Part shown: positions 27,035 through 36,589 of the stretch, piece by piece
Layout: every line of letters starts with the position of its first letter
Numbering within the stretch: the stretch's first letter is position 1
From: Roseovarius mucosus
GTDB lineage: Bacteria; Pseudomonadota; Alphaproteobacteria; Rhodobacterales; Rhodobacteraceae
Assembly (NCBI RefSeq): GCF_002080415.1
Contig: NZ_CP020474.1
Coordinates: 186,001-250,000 of the forward strand
Direction of reading: 5' to 3'
Length of the DNA: 64,000 bases
Translations under genes and position numbers: made by a program
Notes under the pieces: generated by a model
What the model saw: only the letters and a program-made list of their open reading frames with translations
Told to the model about the DNA's origin: nothing
The model's database searches: none

Positions 27035-29371
27035 TCAGAATTCCGTGCGAACGGTCAGATCAAAGGTCTGCTCGATATCGCCCGGTTCCTTTTCGAGGGC
27101 CTTGGAAAAGTTCATCCGGATCGGACCAAATGGCGACGACCAGAACAAGGAAACACCAATCACGTGGCGCGCCTTGAACCCTGTCGACGACAGTGTATTG
27201 CCCGGCGCAACCGATCCCCGGTTTCCAATACCCCAGATCGAGCCGATATCGTAAAAGGCACCACCCGTGATGCCGTATTCATCCGGCAGGCCAAGCGGGA
27301 ACTCTGCTTCAAACTTGAGGGCTGCGAAAAAATCACCGCCCAAAAGCTCGTTGCCTTCGATCGGCCCCATGCCGTTCGGCTCAAACCCGCGAATGACCTG
27401 AGACCCAAAACGATTGAGGAACCGGCTATCCCTGCTCCCAGAGAAGTTGAGCGCGCCCCCTTCAAGGATTGCGCGAAGCGTCACATCCTCGTTCAAGACC
27501 GTGGTCTGTCCCACAAGCCGCGCCGTGGTTTTGATGAAATCGTTATCCCCGCCAAGTCCAGCGAATTCCTGGCCAAAGGACAAAAGCACACCGGCATTGG
27601 GGTTTAGCCCACCGGCCCGCGTGTCAAAGCTGAAATTATAGCCCACGGAACTGGTCCATAGCCCGCCTTGGGCGATCTCGTTCTGAAGAATGCCGGACGT
27701 GCCCTGATAGTCGGTCATATCCTCGTAGCTGGTATTGTAATAGACATTCAGGCGCGTGTTCTCGCCAGTCGGAAACGTCAGACTGGGCCGGAACGTCCCG
27801 ATTGCCGTATCAAAAAGGCTGTTGTCGCTTTCGGTTTCCCGGAAAGAGAAATCGAGACCAAGCGCCACGTCCCGCCCAAGAAAGGCCGGTTCAACAAAGC
27901 CCAAGTTGTAGTTGATGTTGTCAGCCGTCGCGAGAATCTGAGCCGTCAGTTGCTGACCGCGCCCGATGAAATTGCGCTCGGAAAAGCCAAGCGAAACGCC
28001 AAGACCCGAGTTGGTCGAGAAACTCGCCCCGACCGAAACGGTGCCGGTTGTGGTTTCCTCGACATCTGTTTCGATCACAACCTGATCGGGGCGTGATCCC
28101 TCGCGGGCGTTCACGTCGACGTCCTCGAAATAGCCCAAAGCCCGGATACGGTCCGCAGCCTGTTGGATCGAGCGCGGGTTAAAGGGATCACCCTCGGCCT
28201 GATCGAATTGGCGCCGGATCACGCGGTCAAGCGTGGTGGTGTTGCCTTCAATGTCGATCCGCTCGACAAATACGCGCGGACCACGTTGGATCACGAATTC
28301 AACATCCAGCGTCAAATCCCGGTCGTTGCGCGTGATCCGTGGCTCGACGCGCATGAAATCGACACCATTCTTGAGCGCCAAACGCTCCATCCGGGCGATG
28401 GAGCTTTCGACCAGCGTCGGTGAATAGACCACTCCGGGTTTGATCTTGAGTGTGTCACCATAGATTTCGGCCTCGACACCGTTAATTTCGCTAACGGTGG
28501 TGATTTCCCCAAACCGGAACTGTTGGCCTTCTTGAATGTTGAAGGTAACGAAATAGGCATCCCGCTCGCGCGCAAGCTCGGCATTGGTGCCGGTGACGCG
28601 AAAATCGACAAACCCGCGCGAATTGTAGAAATCGCTCAGAACCTGCCGATCAAAATTAACGCGGTCCTCGACGAATGTATCCCGTTCGATCAGGGCGCGC
28701 AGAAGGCCTGTCTGCTTGCTTTCAACCACACGACGCAGGCGCGTGTCGGAAAAGGCCTTGTTGCCAACAAAACCGATGCGCTGAACCTCGATCTTGCGTC
28801 CTTCAAAGATTTCAAACACCAGATCGACGCGATTGTCGCTCCGGCGGATCACTTTGGGTGTCACCCGCGCAGCGATGCGGCCATTCTGGCTATAGGCCTC
28901 AGAGATAACGCCAGCGTCCCGCTCGGCCTGTGTCGGGCTGAACACCTGACGCGATTTGCTCTGGATGAACCCGGCAAGGTCTTCATCCTTGATCTTGTCG
29001 TTACCCTCAAACGCGATCTGGTTGATCGTCGGAAACTCGACCACGCGGATCAAAAGATTGCTGCCCTGCGGCACCAGTTCCACATCTTCAAAAAGACCCG
29101 ATCCAAGGATTTTTTGATAAGCGTCGTTCAGCTGCCCCGCCGAGACGGTCTCGTTGCGCGCAATGCCCGCATAGGACAGAATCGTTCCGGTTTCGATCCG
29201 TTGGTTTCCTTCAATCGCCACAGAAGAAAAGCGATAGGATTGCGCATCGGCCCGCTGGCCCGTTCCAAGCAGAAAAACAACAAAGAAGAGCGCGAAGATG
29301 CCACCTGCGCCTATCCGCGCCGCAAGAAAAAGGTTGCGGCCCTTTAGCCGATCCACGTCGCGATTATTCAT
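27035..29371 (-). CDS. bamA: Outer membrane assembly factor BamA
   Basis: Core of the machine that folds beta-barrel proteins into the outer membrane. 778 residues: signal segment (about 22-44), five POTRA domains (about 45-440; FSSVAIEGNQRIETGTILSY opens the first) and a 16-strand barrel. The lid-loop motif VIRGFEPNGMGP is present and the last residue is Phe, the usual signal for barrel insertion. Genes for skp and fabZ follow. The rseP that normally precedes bamA is absent; a small membrane protein gene lies 94 bases upstream. Confidence 0.97.
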   Translation of the reverse strand: MNNRDVDRLKGRNLFLAARIGAGGIFALFFVVFLLGTGQRADAQSYRFSSVAIEGNQRIETGTILSYAGIARNETVSAGQLNDAYQKILGSGLFEDVELVPQGSNLLIRVVEFPTINQIAFEGNDKIKDEDLAGFIQSKSRQVFSPTQAERDAGVISEAYSQNGRIAARVTPKVIRRSDNRVDLVFEIFEGRKIEVQRIGFVGNKAFSDTRLRRVVESKQTGLLRALIERDTFVEDRVNFDRQVLSDFYNSRGFVDFRVTGTNAELARERDAYFVTFNIQEGQQFRFGEITTVSEINGVEAEIYGDTLKIKPGVVYSPTLVESSIARMERLALKNGVDFMRVEPRITRNDRDLTLDVEFVIQRGPRVFVERIDIEGNTTTLDRVIRRQFDQAEGDPFNPRSIQQAADRIRALGYFEDVDVNAREGSRPDQVVIETDVEETTTGTVSVGASFSTNSGLGVSLGFSERNFIGRGQQLTAQILATADNINYNLGFVEPAFLGRDVALGLDFSFRETESDNSLFDTAIGTFRPSLTFPTGENTRLNVYYNTSYEDMTDYQGTSGILQNEIAQGGLWTSSVGYNFSFDTRAGGLNPNAGVLLSFGQEFAGLGGDNDFIKTTARLVGQTTVLNEDVTLRAILEGGALNFSGSRDSRFLNRFGSQVIRGFEPNGMGPIEGNELLGGDFFAALKFEAEFPLGLPDEYGITGGAFYDIGSIWGIGNRGSVAPGNTLSSTGFKARHVIGVSLFWSSPFGPIRMNFSKALEKEPGDIEQTFDLTVRTEF

Positions 29372-29465
29372 TGCTCAAACCCAGTCAGACATCCCATTGA
29401 GGATGTCAGTAACCCGTCTGTCTGGCCTTGTCAAAATGCGAGTGCGGGCCGCGCAACCTCAGGGC

Positions 29466-29591
29466 TCATAGCGTGCCGATATAGGCCGCCGCCAAGAGTG
29501 CCGCCCCAAGGGTCGCCACATAGAGCAGGAAATCCGCGTTCACATGCAAAAGCACGCGTGCCCCGCGATAGCCATTTCTGATCTGTTGCAT
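29466..29591 (-). CDS. Small single-span membrane protein
   Basis: 41 residues: a polar N-terminus (MQQIRNGYRGARVLLHVNAD) followed by one hydrophobic helix (FLLYVATLGAALLAAAYIGTL) running to the C-terminus. The ATG at 29591 is preferred because the in-frame extension to 29684 adds unlike sequence; a CGGGG precedes it. Function unknown. It lies between the aminotransferase and bamA genes on the same strand. Confidence 0.55.
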   Translation of the reverse strand: MQQIRNGYRGARVLLHVNADFLLYVATLGAALLAAAYIGTL

Positions 29592-29706
29592 GTCATGCCC
29601 CGGTATCGAAAGTTTCAGAGTCGGCACGAAAGTGACGCAGCTGTTCGGCAACAACATGCCCAGAATGTGGCAAATTTCTGACAAGCGGCCCTTACAAAAT
29701 CCGCCC

Positions 29707-30873
29707 TTAGATATCTTGTGCCCTTGCCATGCCCCGGCTGACCATGAACTGTCGAAGCCGCGTCAAACCTTCCTCGATATCCGCCGTGGCACGGGCATAG
29801 GAAAACCGTAGCGTTCCCGCCCCGCGCAAGGGATCAAAATCAAGCCCCGGCGTGACCGCAACCCCCGCGTGTTCCAGAATCTCGGCAGCAAAGGCACGGC
29901 TGTCTTGGGTCAGGTGGCTGACATCGGCATAGACGTAAAACGCGCCATCGGGCGGCGCGATACGGTCAAACCCTGCCTTGGGCAGCCCCTCCAGCATCAG
30001 CGCCCGGTTGCGCCGGTAAACGGCCATATTGGCCTCCAACTCCTCGGAACAGTCCATCGCCGCAAGGGCCGCCACCTGACTGACATGGGGCGGACAGATA
30101 AAGAGGTTCTGCGCCAGCCGTTCGATGACGCGCACATGATCTTCGGGCACCACCATCCAGCCAATCCGCCAGCCCGTCATCGAAAAATACTTTGAGAAAG
30201 AATTGATCACATAACAATCGTCAGTGATTTCCAGCGCTGAGACCGCACGACGCTCATACTCGATGCCGTGATAAATCTCGTCACTTATAAATGCCGCGCC
30301 CTGCCCCTCTGCCGCCGCAATCAACCCGCCAAGCGCCGCGCGGTCCAGCATCGTACCCGAAGGATTCGCCGGGCTGGCAACCAAGAGCCCCTGCAAATCC
30401 TGTCCCTGCAAATCGCCCGGCACCGGCTGCAGGCGGTTTTCCGCCGCCGTCTCGATATCCACCGGCACAAGATCAAGCGCGCGCAGGATCTGGCGATAGC
30501 TGGGATAGCCCGGCGCGCCGATCCCCACACGGTCGCCCGCGTCAAAAAGCGCTGTAAAGGCCAGAATGAAGGCCCCGGACGAACCGGGCGTAATCACCAC
30601 ACGTTCCGGGTTCAAATCGAGATTATACCAATCGCCATAAAGCTGCGCGATCCGCGCCCGAAGCGCTGGCAGGCCAAGCGCCACGGTATAGCCCATGGGC
30701 TCTGTCGCCATGGTTCGGGCCAACGCCGCGCGCGCACCCTCTGGCGCGGATGTGCCGGGTTGCCCCACTTCCATGTGGATAATGTCACGTCCGGCAGCTT
30801 CGGCGCGGCGGGCGGCCTCCATCACATCCATCACGATGAAGGGATCAATTTGGCTCCGGGTTGAGTTCCGCAT
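29707..30873 (-). CDS. Class I/II PLP-dependent aminotransferase
   Basis: 388 residues, fold type I. VITPGSSGAFILAF and ASPANPSGTMLD are the cofactor phosphate and Asn regions, ISDEIYHGIEY contains the PLP-contact Asp and Tyr, the Schiff-base lysine is in INSFSKYFSMTGWRIGW, and an Arg near the C-terminus (GAGTLRFSYA) binds the substrate carboxylate. Donor and acceptor are not readable; aspartate- or alanine-type are possible. The ATG at 30873 follows AGGAGAAAACCA. It is divergent from the M48 protease gene across 62 bases. Confidence 0.87.
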   Translation of the reverse strand: MRNSTRSQIDPFIVMDVMEAARRAEAAGRDIIHMEVGQPGTSAPEGARAALARTMATEPMGYTVALGLPALRARIAQLYGDWYNLDLNPERVVITPGSSGAFILAFTALFDAGDRVGIGAPGYPSYRQILRALDLVPVDIETAAENRLQPVPGDLQGQDLQGLLVASPANPSGTMLDRAALGGLIAAAEGQGAAFISDEIYHGIEYERRAVSALEITDDCYVINSFSKYFSMTGWRIGWMVVPEDHVRVIERLAQNLFICPPHVSQVAALAAMDCSEELEANMAVYRRNRALMLEGLPKAGFDRIAPPDGAFYVYADVSHLTQDSRAFAAEILEHAGVAVTPGLDFDPLRGAGTLRFSYARATADIEEGLTRLRQFMVSRGMARAQDI

Positions 30874-30935
30874 TGGTTTTCTCCTAGACTGACCCCACAT
30901 GTGACCCGTCTCACTGGAAAAGGCCGCCAAGGTCA

Positions 30936-32258
30936 ATGCTGCTTCTCCGTCTTGCCCTTCTCTCGCTTCTCCTGTCGCTGGCGCTGCCGGCGCGTGCCGT
31001 CACGCTCTTGCGCGACCCAGACATCGAACAGGCTTTGCGCGCGCTGGCCGCGCCAGTGCTTCAGGCGGCGGGGCTTAGCCCGGCGCGGGTGGATATCCTC
31101 GTGATTGACGATTCGAGCATGAATGCGTTTGTCATTGATGCTGACAGCATCTTTATCCATTCCGGCTTGATCCTTCGGATGGATACACCGGCCATGCTGC
31201 AATCTGTGATCGCGCATGAGGCCGCGCATATCGCCAATGGCCACCTGATGCGCCGCCCGATCAATGCCCGCAACGCCCGCACAGCAGCAGCGCTCGGAAC
31301 GGCCCTTGCGGCGGTCGCTGGGGCCGCGGCGGGCAACGGAGAGTTTGCGGTAGGGGCCGCTGCCGGGCTTCAGGGCGCGGCACTACGCAGCTTCTTTTCC
31401 CACACCCGCGCCGAAGAAAACGCCGCTGACGCCAGCGGCATGCGCTTTCTCATGGCCGCAGGGATTGACCTGCGCGGGGCGGTCCAGGTGATGGAGCTCT
31501 TTAACGGGCAAGAGGCGCTCTCGGTGAACCGACAGGATGCCTATGCCCGCACCCACCCCTTGTCGCGCGACCGGTTCCGCCGGATCACCCAATTGGCCGA
31601 AGCACAGGGCCGCACCGTCGCCCCCGATCCCGAGGCAACCTATTGGTTCGCGCGGGCCAAAAGCAAACTTTCCGCCTTTCAACGCTCTCCCAAATGGACC
31701 CTGACCCGCGCCGGGGAATTTGGCTATGCTGACATCAAGCTGATGCGTCAGGCCATCGCCTATCACCGGCAGGCAGATTTGCGCCGCGCGCTGGCCGCGA
31801 TTGACGGGGCTGTGGCCCTTCGGCCCAACGATCCCTATTTGCACGAATTGCGCGGTCAGATCCTCATGGAAAGCCGCCAGATCAAACCCGCCGTTGCCGC
31901 CTATGCCCGCGCGGCAAACCTTGCCCCCAACAATGCGCTTATCCTTGGCTCTTATGGGCGCGCCCTCTTGGCCGACAATCAGACGCAAAAAGCCGTGCAA
32001 TTTCTCGAAACCGCACGAAGCCGCGATGGCCGTGATATCCGCATCCTGCGTGATCTGGCGCAGGCCAACGCCAAGCTGGGCAACAATGGCATGGCCTCAG
32101 TGCTGACCGCTGAACGATATGCCATCGCGGGGCGGCTCAAAGATGCTAAGATACACGCCGAACGCGCCTCCAACCTCTTGCCCCGTGGTTCCGCCGCATG
32201 GCAAAGAGCACAGGATGTACTGTTCGCTGCAGAAGCCGAAGAAAAACGGAGAAAATGA
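30936..32258 (+). CDS. Periplasmic M48 metalloprotease with TPR domain (BepA/YfgC-like)
   Basis: 440 residues with a signal peptide (to about 21). The zinc site is VIAHEAAHIANGH (His94, Glu95, His98), and the third ligand Glu is probably in SHTRAEENAADASG (about 160). The C-terminal third is a series of tetratricopeptide helices (HRQADLRRALAAIDGAVALR, LHELRGQILMESRQIKPAVA and following). BepA in E. coli degrades or matures misassembled LptD/BAM substrates and also links to disulfide formation. Here two thioredoxin-fold genes follow at once, the first overlapping by ATGA. Confidence 0.92.
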   Translation: MLLLRLALLSLLLSLALPARAVTLLRDPDIEQALRALAAPVLQAAGLSPARVDILVIDDSSMNAFVIDADSIFIHSGLILRMDTPAMLQSVIAHEAAHIANGHLMRRPINARNARTAAALGTALAAVAGAAAGNGEFAVGAAAGLQGAALRSFFSHTRAEENAADASGMRFLMAAGIDLRGAVQVMELFNGQEALSVNRQDAYARTHPLSRDRFRRITQLAEAQGRTVAPDPEATYWFARAKSKLSAFQRSPKWTLTRAGEFGYADIKLMRQAIAYHRQADLRRALAAIDGAVALRPNDPYLHELRGQILMESRQIKPAVAAYARAANLAPNNALILGSYGRALLADNQTQKAVQFLETARSRDGRDIRILRDLAQANAKLGNNGMASVLTAERYAIAGRLKDAKIHAERASNLLPRGSAAWQRAQDVLFAAEAEEKRRK

Positions 32259-33019
32259 TCCTGATGCCACGTATGATCCTATCCGCCGCCAGCCTTGGCC
32301 TCTGCTTTGCCTTCGCACAGCCTGCCGCAGCTCTCGACCTTGAGAGCCTGAGCGACGCAGACCGCACGCTTTTGCGCGCTGAAATTCGCGAATACCTGCT
32401 GGCAAACCCCGAAGTGATCATGGAAGCAGTTGCCGTGCTGGAACAGCGCGAGGCCAAAGGTCAGGCCGAGGCCGATAGCGATCTGGTCAAGGTCAATGCC
32501 GAGGCGCTGTTCAATGATCCCAACTCTTGGGTCGGCGGCAATCTGGACGGCGATCTGACCCTTGTGGAATTCATGGACTATCGCTGCAGCTATTGCCGCC
32601 GCGCCCATGAAGACGTGAAGGGTCTGTTGGCCGCCGATGGCAACATCCGCTTTATCATCAAGGAATTCCCGATCTTGGGTGAAGAATCGGTTATGGCCTC
32701 GCGCTTTGCCATTGCCACGCGTCAGGTCGCAGGCGATGAGGCCTATGCATCTGTGCATGACGCCCTGATGGCGTATTCGGGCAGCATGAGCGAAACGGGC
32801 TTTACCCGTCTGGCCGATTCACTCGGTCTTGATGCTCCGGCGATCATCGCCGAAATGAACAGTGACGCGGTGACCCAAGTGATCGCCGCCAATCACGCCC
32901 TTGGCCAGCGGATGCAGATCAGCGGCACGCCCTCTTTCGTGATGGGCGATCAGATGCTGCGTGGGTATCTGCCACAGGACGCCATGCAGCGCATTGCCGA
33001 CGAGATTCGCGCGCAATAA
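32255..33019 (+). CDS. DsbA-family thiol:disulfide oxidoreductase with ScsC-like N-terminus
   Basis: 254 residues, exported (hydrophobic segment to about residue 27, AQPAAA). The segment from about 28 to 75 (LESLSDADRTLLRAEIREYL) resembles the N-terminal trimerisation region of ScsC/copper-sensitivity proteins. A thioredoxin fold follows with active site RCSYC (Cys111, Cys114) and cis-proline in ISGTPSFVMGD. Predicted disulfide oxidase or isomerase in the periplasm. The ATG at 32255 overlaps the protease stop (ATGA) and has GGAG upstream; MPRMIL at 32264 is the alternative start. Confidence 0.88.
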   Translation: MILMPRMILSAASLGLCFAFAQPAAALDLESLSDADRTLLRAEIREYLLANPEVIMEAVAVLEQREAKGQAEADSDLVKVNAEALFNDPNSWVGGNLDGDLTLVEFMDYRCSYCRRAHEDVKGLLAADGNIRFIIKEFPILGEESVMASRFAIATRQVAGDEAYASVHDALMAYSGSMSETGFTRLADSLGLDAPAIIAEMNSDAVTQVIAANHALGQRMQISGTPSFVMGDQMLRGYLPQDAMQRIADEIRAQ

Positions 33020-33021
33020 CC

Positions 33022-33534
33022 ATGCTGCGACGTTCCCTTTGGGCGGCCCTTGTTCTTGGGGCCGCTGGACCTGCATGGGCTCAGGACCTTCCGGATCAGT
33101 CACGCCCCCTCTTGGGCGCAGCGATCCGTGACGTCTTGATCGAAACACCCTCGCTGCTTGCCCCCTTACGAGAGCCCATTCCGCTGACGGCCGCCGATCT
33201 TTATGGCGACGAGTCCGCGCGCGATCTGAACCTTCTCAAACGCGCTGCGCCGCGCCTCTTTGCACCTGACCTGCCCGGTTTCGGCCCCAAGGGTGCCACC
33301 GCCGCACTTGCGTTCTTTACGCAGGCGGATTGCGCCGATTGCGCCAGCGCCGAGGCGGAGTTGCGAGCGCTTTCAGACCGGCTTGGCCTGCGCATCAACA
33401 CGTTCGATATGGCCAACGACACGGCCCTTGCCGCCGAACTCGGTCTTGATATGGCACCCTCTTATGTCCTGCCGGATATGCTGCTGCGCGGGGCCATGCC
33501 CGCTATCGTGCTAGAAAAATACCTCACCCCATAA
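33022..33534 (+). CDS. Second exported thioredoxin-fold protein with CADC motif
   Basis: 170 residues with a signal peptide (MLRRSLWAALVLGAAGPAWA). LAFFTQADCADCASAEAEL gives a CxxC pair (Cys104, Cys107) and MAPSYVLPDM has the cis-proline position, so it is a short thioredoxin/DsbA-like fold. It lacks the helical insertion of DsbA. It starts 2 bases after the ScsC-like gene. The two may be a redox pair or a mixed oligomer, which is inference. A strong terminator follows. Confidence 0.75.
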   Translation: MLRRSLWAALVLGAAGPAWAQDLPDQSRPLLGAAIRDVLIETPSLLAPLREPIPLTAADLYGDESARDLNLLKRAAPRLFAPDLPGFGPKGATAALAFFTQADCADCASAEAELRALSDRLGLRINTFDMANDTALAAELGLDMAPSYVLPDMLLRGAMPAIVLEKYLTP

Positions 33535-33540
33535 ACACCA

Positions 33541-33567
33541 AAGGCGCGCCACCGGGGCGCGCCTTTT
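33541..33567 (+). terminator. Terminator between the thiol-protein operon and nuoN
   Basis: AAGGCGCGCC (33541-33550) pairs perfectly with GGCGCGCCTT (33556-33565) over a 5-base loop, followed by TT on the plus strand and by TTGG on the minus strand. It lies 6 bases after the plus-strand gene and 23 bases past nuoN, so it may serve both directions. Confidence 0.85.
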
Positions 33568-33590
33568 GTCTCTTGTAAGGCAGATACAGC

Positions 33591-35024
33591 TTAGTTGACC
33601 AGCGTCGCTGCCGCTGCCTGTGCCATGGCCTCAATCCCGAACATATTGACGATACCAAGCAGCATCACCGCCGCTGATCCCATCAGGAACAGCCATTGCA
33701 CCGCCGAACGGCCGGTTTGCAGCCCCGCGCCCTCTTCGCCAAAATACATGTAGAACACGATCCGCAGATAGTAAAAGGCACCAATCACCGAGGCGATAAC
33801 ACCAGCAATCGCCAACCACGCCAACCCGCCCTCATAGGCGGCGCGTAGCACATAAAGCTTGCCGAAAAAGCCCAAGAGCGGTGGCACACCGGCAAGGCTG
33901 AACAACAGGATCAGCATGGCAAGCGCCCGGCCCGGCTCTGCACGCGAATACATGGCAAGGCTGCGAATATCCGTCACCGGCTGGCCATCCCGCTCCATCG
34001 AAAGGATAAAGGCAAAGGTGCCGACATTCATAGTGACATAGATCGCCATATAGATCAGCATCGCCTGCACGCCAAAGACCGTGCCTGCCGCCAGCCCCAT
34101 CAGCGCATAGCCCATATGCGCAATCGACGAATAGGCCATCAGACGCTTGATATCGGTCTGGCCAATCGCCGCAAAGGCCCCAAGGAACATCGACAGCAGT
34201 GCCAGAAGCGCCAGCACCTGCTGCCAATCCGCGACCACACCGCCGAATGCATCATGGACCACACGGGCAAATAGCCCCATTGCCGCCATCTTGGGGGCGG
34301 TGGCGAAGAATGCGGTAATGGGTGTCGGCGCGCCCTCATAAACATCCGGGGTCCACATATGGAACGGAACCGCCGAAATCTTGAACGCAAGACCCGAGAT
34401 GACGAACACCAGACCTATCAAAAGGCCCACGGGCGCCTGACCTTCAGCCGCCGCAATGATCCCGGAAAACAGCGTCGTGCCCGCATAGCCATAGGTCAGC
34501 GACGCGCCATAGAGCAAGAGGCCCGACGACAACGCGCCCAAAACGAAATACTTAAGGCCCGCTTCGGTTGATTTGGCGCTGTCCCGACGCAGCGACGCCA
34601 CAACATAAAGCGACAGGGATTGCAATTCGAGGCCCATATAAAGCGCCATAAGATCGCCCGCGCTGACCATGACCATCATGCCAACCACAGCAAGCGCCAC
34701 CAAGAGCGGATACTCAAACCGCAGGATACCGCGCCGCTGCATGTAATCCTGCCCCAGCACCAGCACCGCCGCTGCCGACAACAGGATCGTAACCTTGGCA
34801 AAGCGCGCAAAGCCATCGTCGTTGAACATTCCGCCAAAGGCCGTACGAGTGCCCTCGCCCGACGCACCGATCCAGATCGCCAACAAGGCAAACAGCCCCG
34901 CCGTCACCCAGACCAACATGCCCGCCATGCGGTCTTGCCCGGTATAGGCCACGCCCAACAGCGCCAAGATCGCATAGACCGAGAGCACGATCTCGGGCAG
35001 GATTATGGTTAGATCAGCCTGCAT
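33591..35024 (-). CDS. nuoN: NADH-quinone oxidoreductase subunit N
   Basis: Proton-pumping antiporter-like membrane subunit of complex I, 477 residues with about 14 helices. It has [35 protein letters not shown] (conserved Lys and the His-Trp-Pro loop) and [16 protein letters not shown]. Last gene of the nuo operon, 17 bases after nuoM. In many Rhodobacterales birA follows nuoN; here a terminator and convergent genes follow. Confidence 0.96.
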   Translation of the reverse strand: MQADLTIILPEIVLSVYAILALLGVAYTGQDRMAGMLVWVTAGLFALLAIWIGASGEGTRTAFGGMFNDDGFARFAKVTILLSAAAVLVLGQDYMQRRGILRFEYPLLVALAVVGMMVMVSAGDLMALYMGLELQSLSLYVVASLRRDSAKSTEAGLKYFVLGALSSGLLLYGASLTYGYAGTTLFSGIIAAAEGQAPVGLLIGLVFVISGLAFKISAVPFHMWTPDVYEGAPTPITAFFATAPKMAAMGLFARVVHDAFGGVVADWQQVLALLALLSMFLGAFAAIGQTDIKRLMAYSSIAHMGYALMGLAAGTVFGVQAMLIYMAIYVTMNVGTFAFILSMERDGQPVTDIRSLAMYSRAEPGRALAMLILLFSLAGVPPLLGFFGKLYVLRAAYEGGLAWLAIAGVIASVIGAFYYLRIVFYMYFGEEGAGLQTGRSAVQWLFLMGSAAVMLLGIVNMFGIEAMAQAAAATLVN

Positions 35025-35041
35025 GTCTCAGGGCCTCCGGT

Positions 35042-36589
35042 TCAATGCGAGGTTTCGGCAAGTTGCGTCGTGGTCTGCGCCATCGCCTGTGCCGTCTCAA
35101 CGTTGGAAATCAGCGCCTCAACCGAGGGGCCGGTGATATCGGTCACAAGCCGGGGATAGACCCCAAGCAACAGCGTCATCACCACCAGCGGCGCAAAAAT
35201 TGCCCGCTCGCGTTTGGTCATATCGGTGATCGTGCGCAGGCTCTCCTTGATCAGGTCGCCCATCACCACCCGGCGATAAAGCCAGAGCGCATAGGCCGCC
35301 GACAGGATCACACCCGATGTGGCCACCGCCGCAACCCAAGTATTGACCTGAAACACACCCACAAGCGTCAAGAATTCACCCACAAAGCCAGAGGTGCCCG
35401 GCAGGCCCACATTCGCCATGGTGAAGAACATGAAGATCAGCGCATACGCGGGCATCCGGTTCACCAGACCGCCATAGGCGTCAATCTCGCGCGTGTGCAT
35501 CCGGTCATAAATCACGCCGACGCAAAGAAAGAGCGCGCCCGAGATAAAGCCGTGGCTCAGCATCTGGAAAATCGCCCCATCCACGCCCTGCTGATTGGCC
35601 GCGAAAATCCCCATGGTCACGTAACCCATATGCGCCACCGACGAATAGGCGATCAGCTTTTTCATATCGGACTGCGCCAGCGCCACCAGCGAGGTATAGA
35701 CAATGGCAATGGCACTCATCCACAGCACCAGTGGCGTCAGCACCTCAGCCCCCACCGGGAACATCGGCAGGCTAAAGCGCAAGAACCCATAGCCGCCCAT
35801 CTTCAAGAGGATCGCCGCCAGCACAACCGACCCGGCGGTCGGCGCCTGCACGTGGGCATCCGGCAACCAGGTATGCACCGGCCACATCGGCATCTTGACC
35901 GCAAAGCTGGCAAAGAACGCCAGGAACATCAGCGTCTGCATCCCGCCAATCACCTGAACTCCGAGGATCGAGAATGTCTCGCTCTCGAATTCATGCTTGA
36001 GCAAGGCCACGATATCCGTGGTGCCCGCATCCGAGAACATCGCCACCATCGCCACCAACATCAGCACAGAACCAAGGAAGGTGTAGAGGAAGAACTTGAA
36101 CGAGGCGTAAATCCGTTCCTTGCCGCCCCAGATCCCGATGATCAGGAACATCGGGATCAGCCCCGCCTCAAAGAAGAGGTAAAAGAGCACCAGATCCAGC
36201 GCCATGAACACGCCCAGCATGAGCGTTTCCAAAAGCAAGAAGGCGATCATGTATTCTTTGACGCGCGTAGTCACACCCCACGACGCCGCGATAGTCAGAG
36301 GCATCATGAAGGTTGTGAGCATCACGAACAGAACACTGATCCCGTCCACGCCCATCTTGTATTTCAGGCCCAAAAGCCACTCGCGCTCTTCAACGAACTG
36401 AAACCCGGTATTGGAGGCGTCAAAATCAAACAGGATAAACAGCGACACGACAAATGTCAGCGTGGTGGCAATCAACGCCACCCATTTGGCATTGCGCTGT
36501 GCCGCCTCATCCGAACCACGCAGGAACACCGCAAGAATGGCCGCCGCGACCGCCGGGATGAAGGTCACAATGGAAAGCAGGTTGTCCAT
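35042..36589 (-). CDS. nuoM: NADH-quinone oxidoreductase subunit M
   Basis: Antiporter-like proton-channel subunit, 515 residues. [20 protein letters not shown] carries the conserved Glu in helix 5, [20 protein letters not shown] is the family signature, and [17 protein letters not shown] follows. The ATG at 36589 forms TGATG with the nuoL stop; the in-frame extension upstream to 36775 is not conserved. Confidence 0.97.
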   Translation of the reverse strand: MDNLLSIVTFIPAVAAAILAVFLRGSDEAAQRNAKWVALIATTLTFVVSLFILFDFDASNTGFQFVEEREWLLGLKYKMGVDGISVLFVMLTTFMMPLTIAASWGVTTRVKEYMIAFLLLETLMLGVFMALDLVLFYLFFEAGLIPMFLIIGIWGGKERIYASFKFFLYTFLGSVLMLVAMVAMFSDAGTTDIVALLKHEFESETFSILGVQVIGGMQTLMFLAFFASFAVKMPMWPVHTWLPDAHVQAPTAGSVVLAAILLKMGGYGFLRFSLPMFPVGAEVLTPLVLWMSAIAIVYTSLVALAQSDMKKLIAYSSVAHMGYVTMGIFAANQQGVDGAIFQMLSHGFISGALFLCVGVIYDRMHTREIDAYGGLVNRMPAYALIFMFFTMANVGLPGTSGFVGEFLTLVGVFQVNTWVAAVATSGVILSAAYALWLYRRVVMGDLIKESLRTITDMTKRERAIFAPLVVMTLLLGVYPRLVTDITGPSVEALISNVETAQAMAQTTTQLAETSH

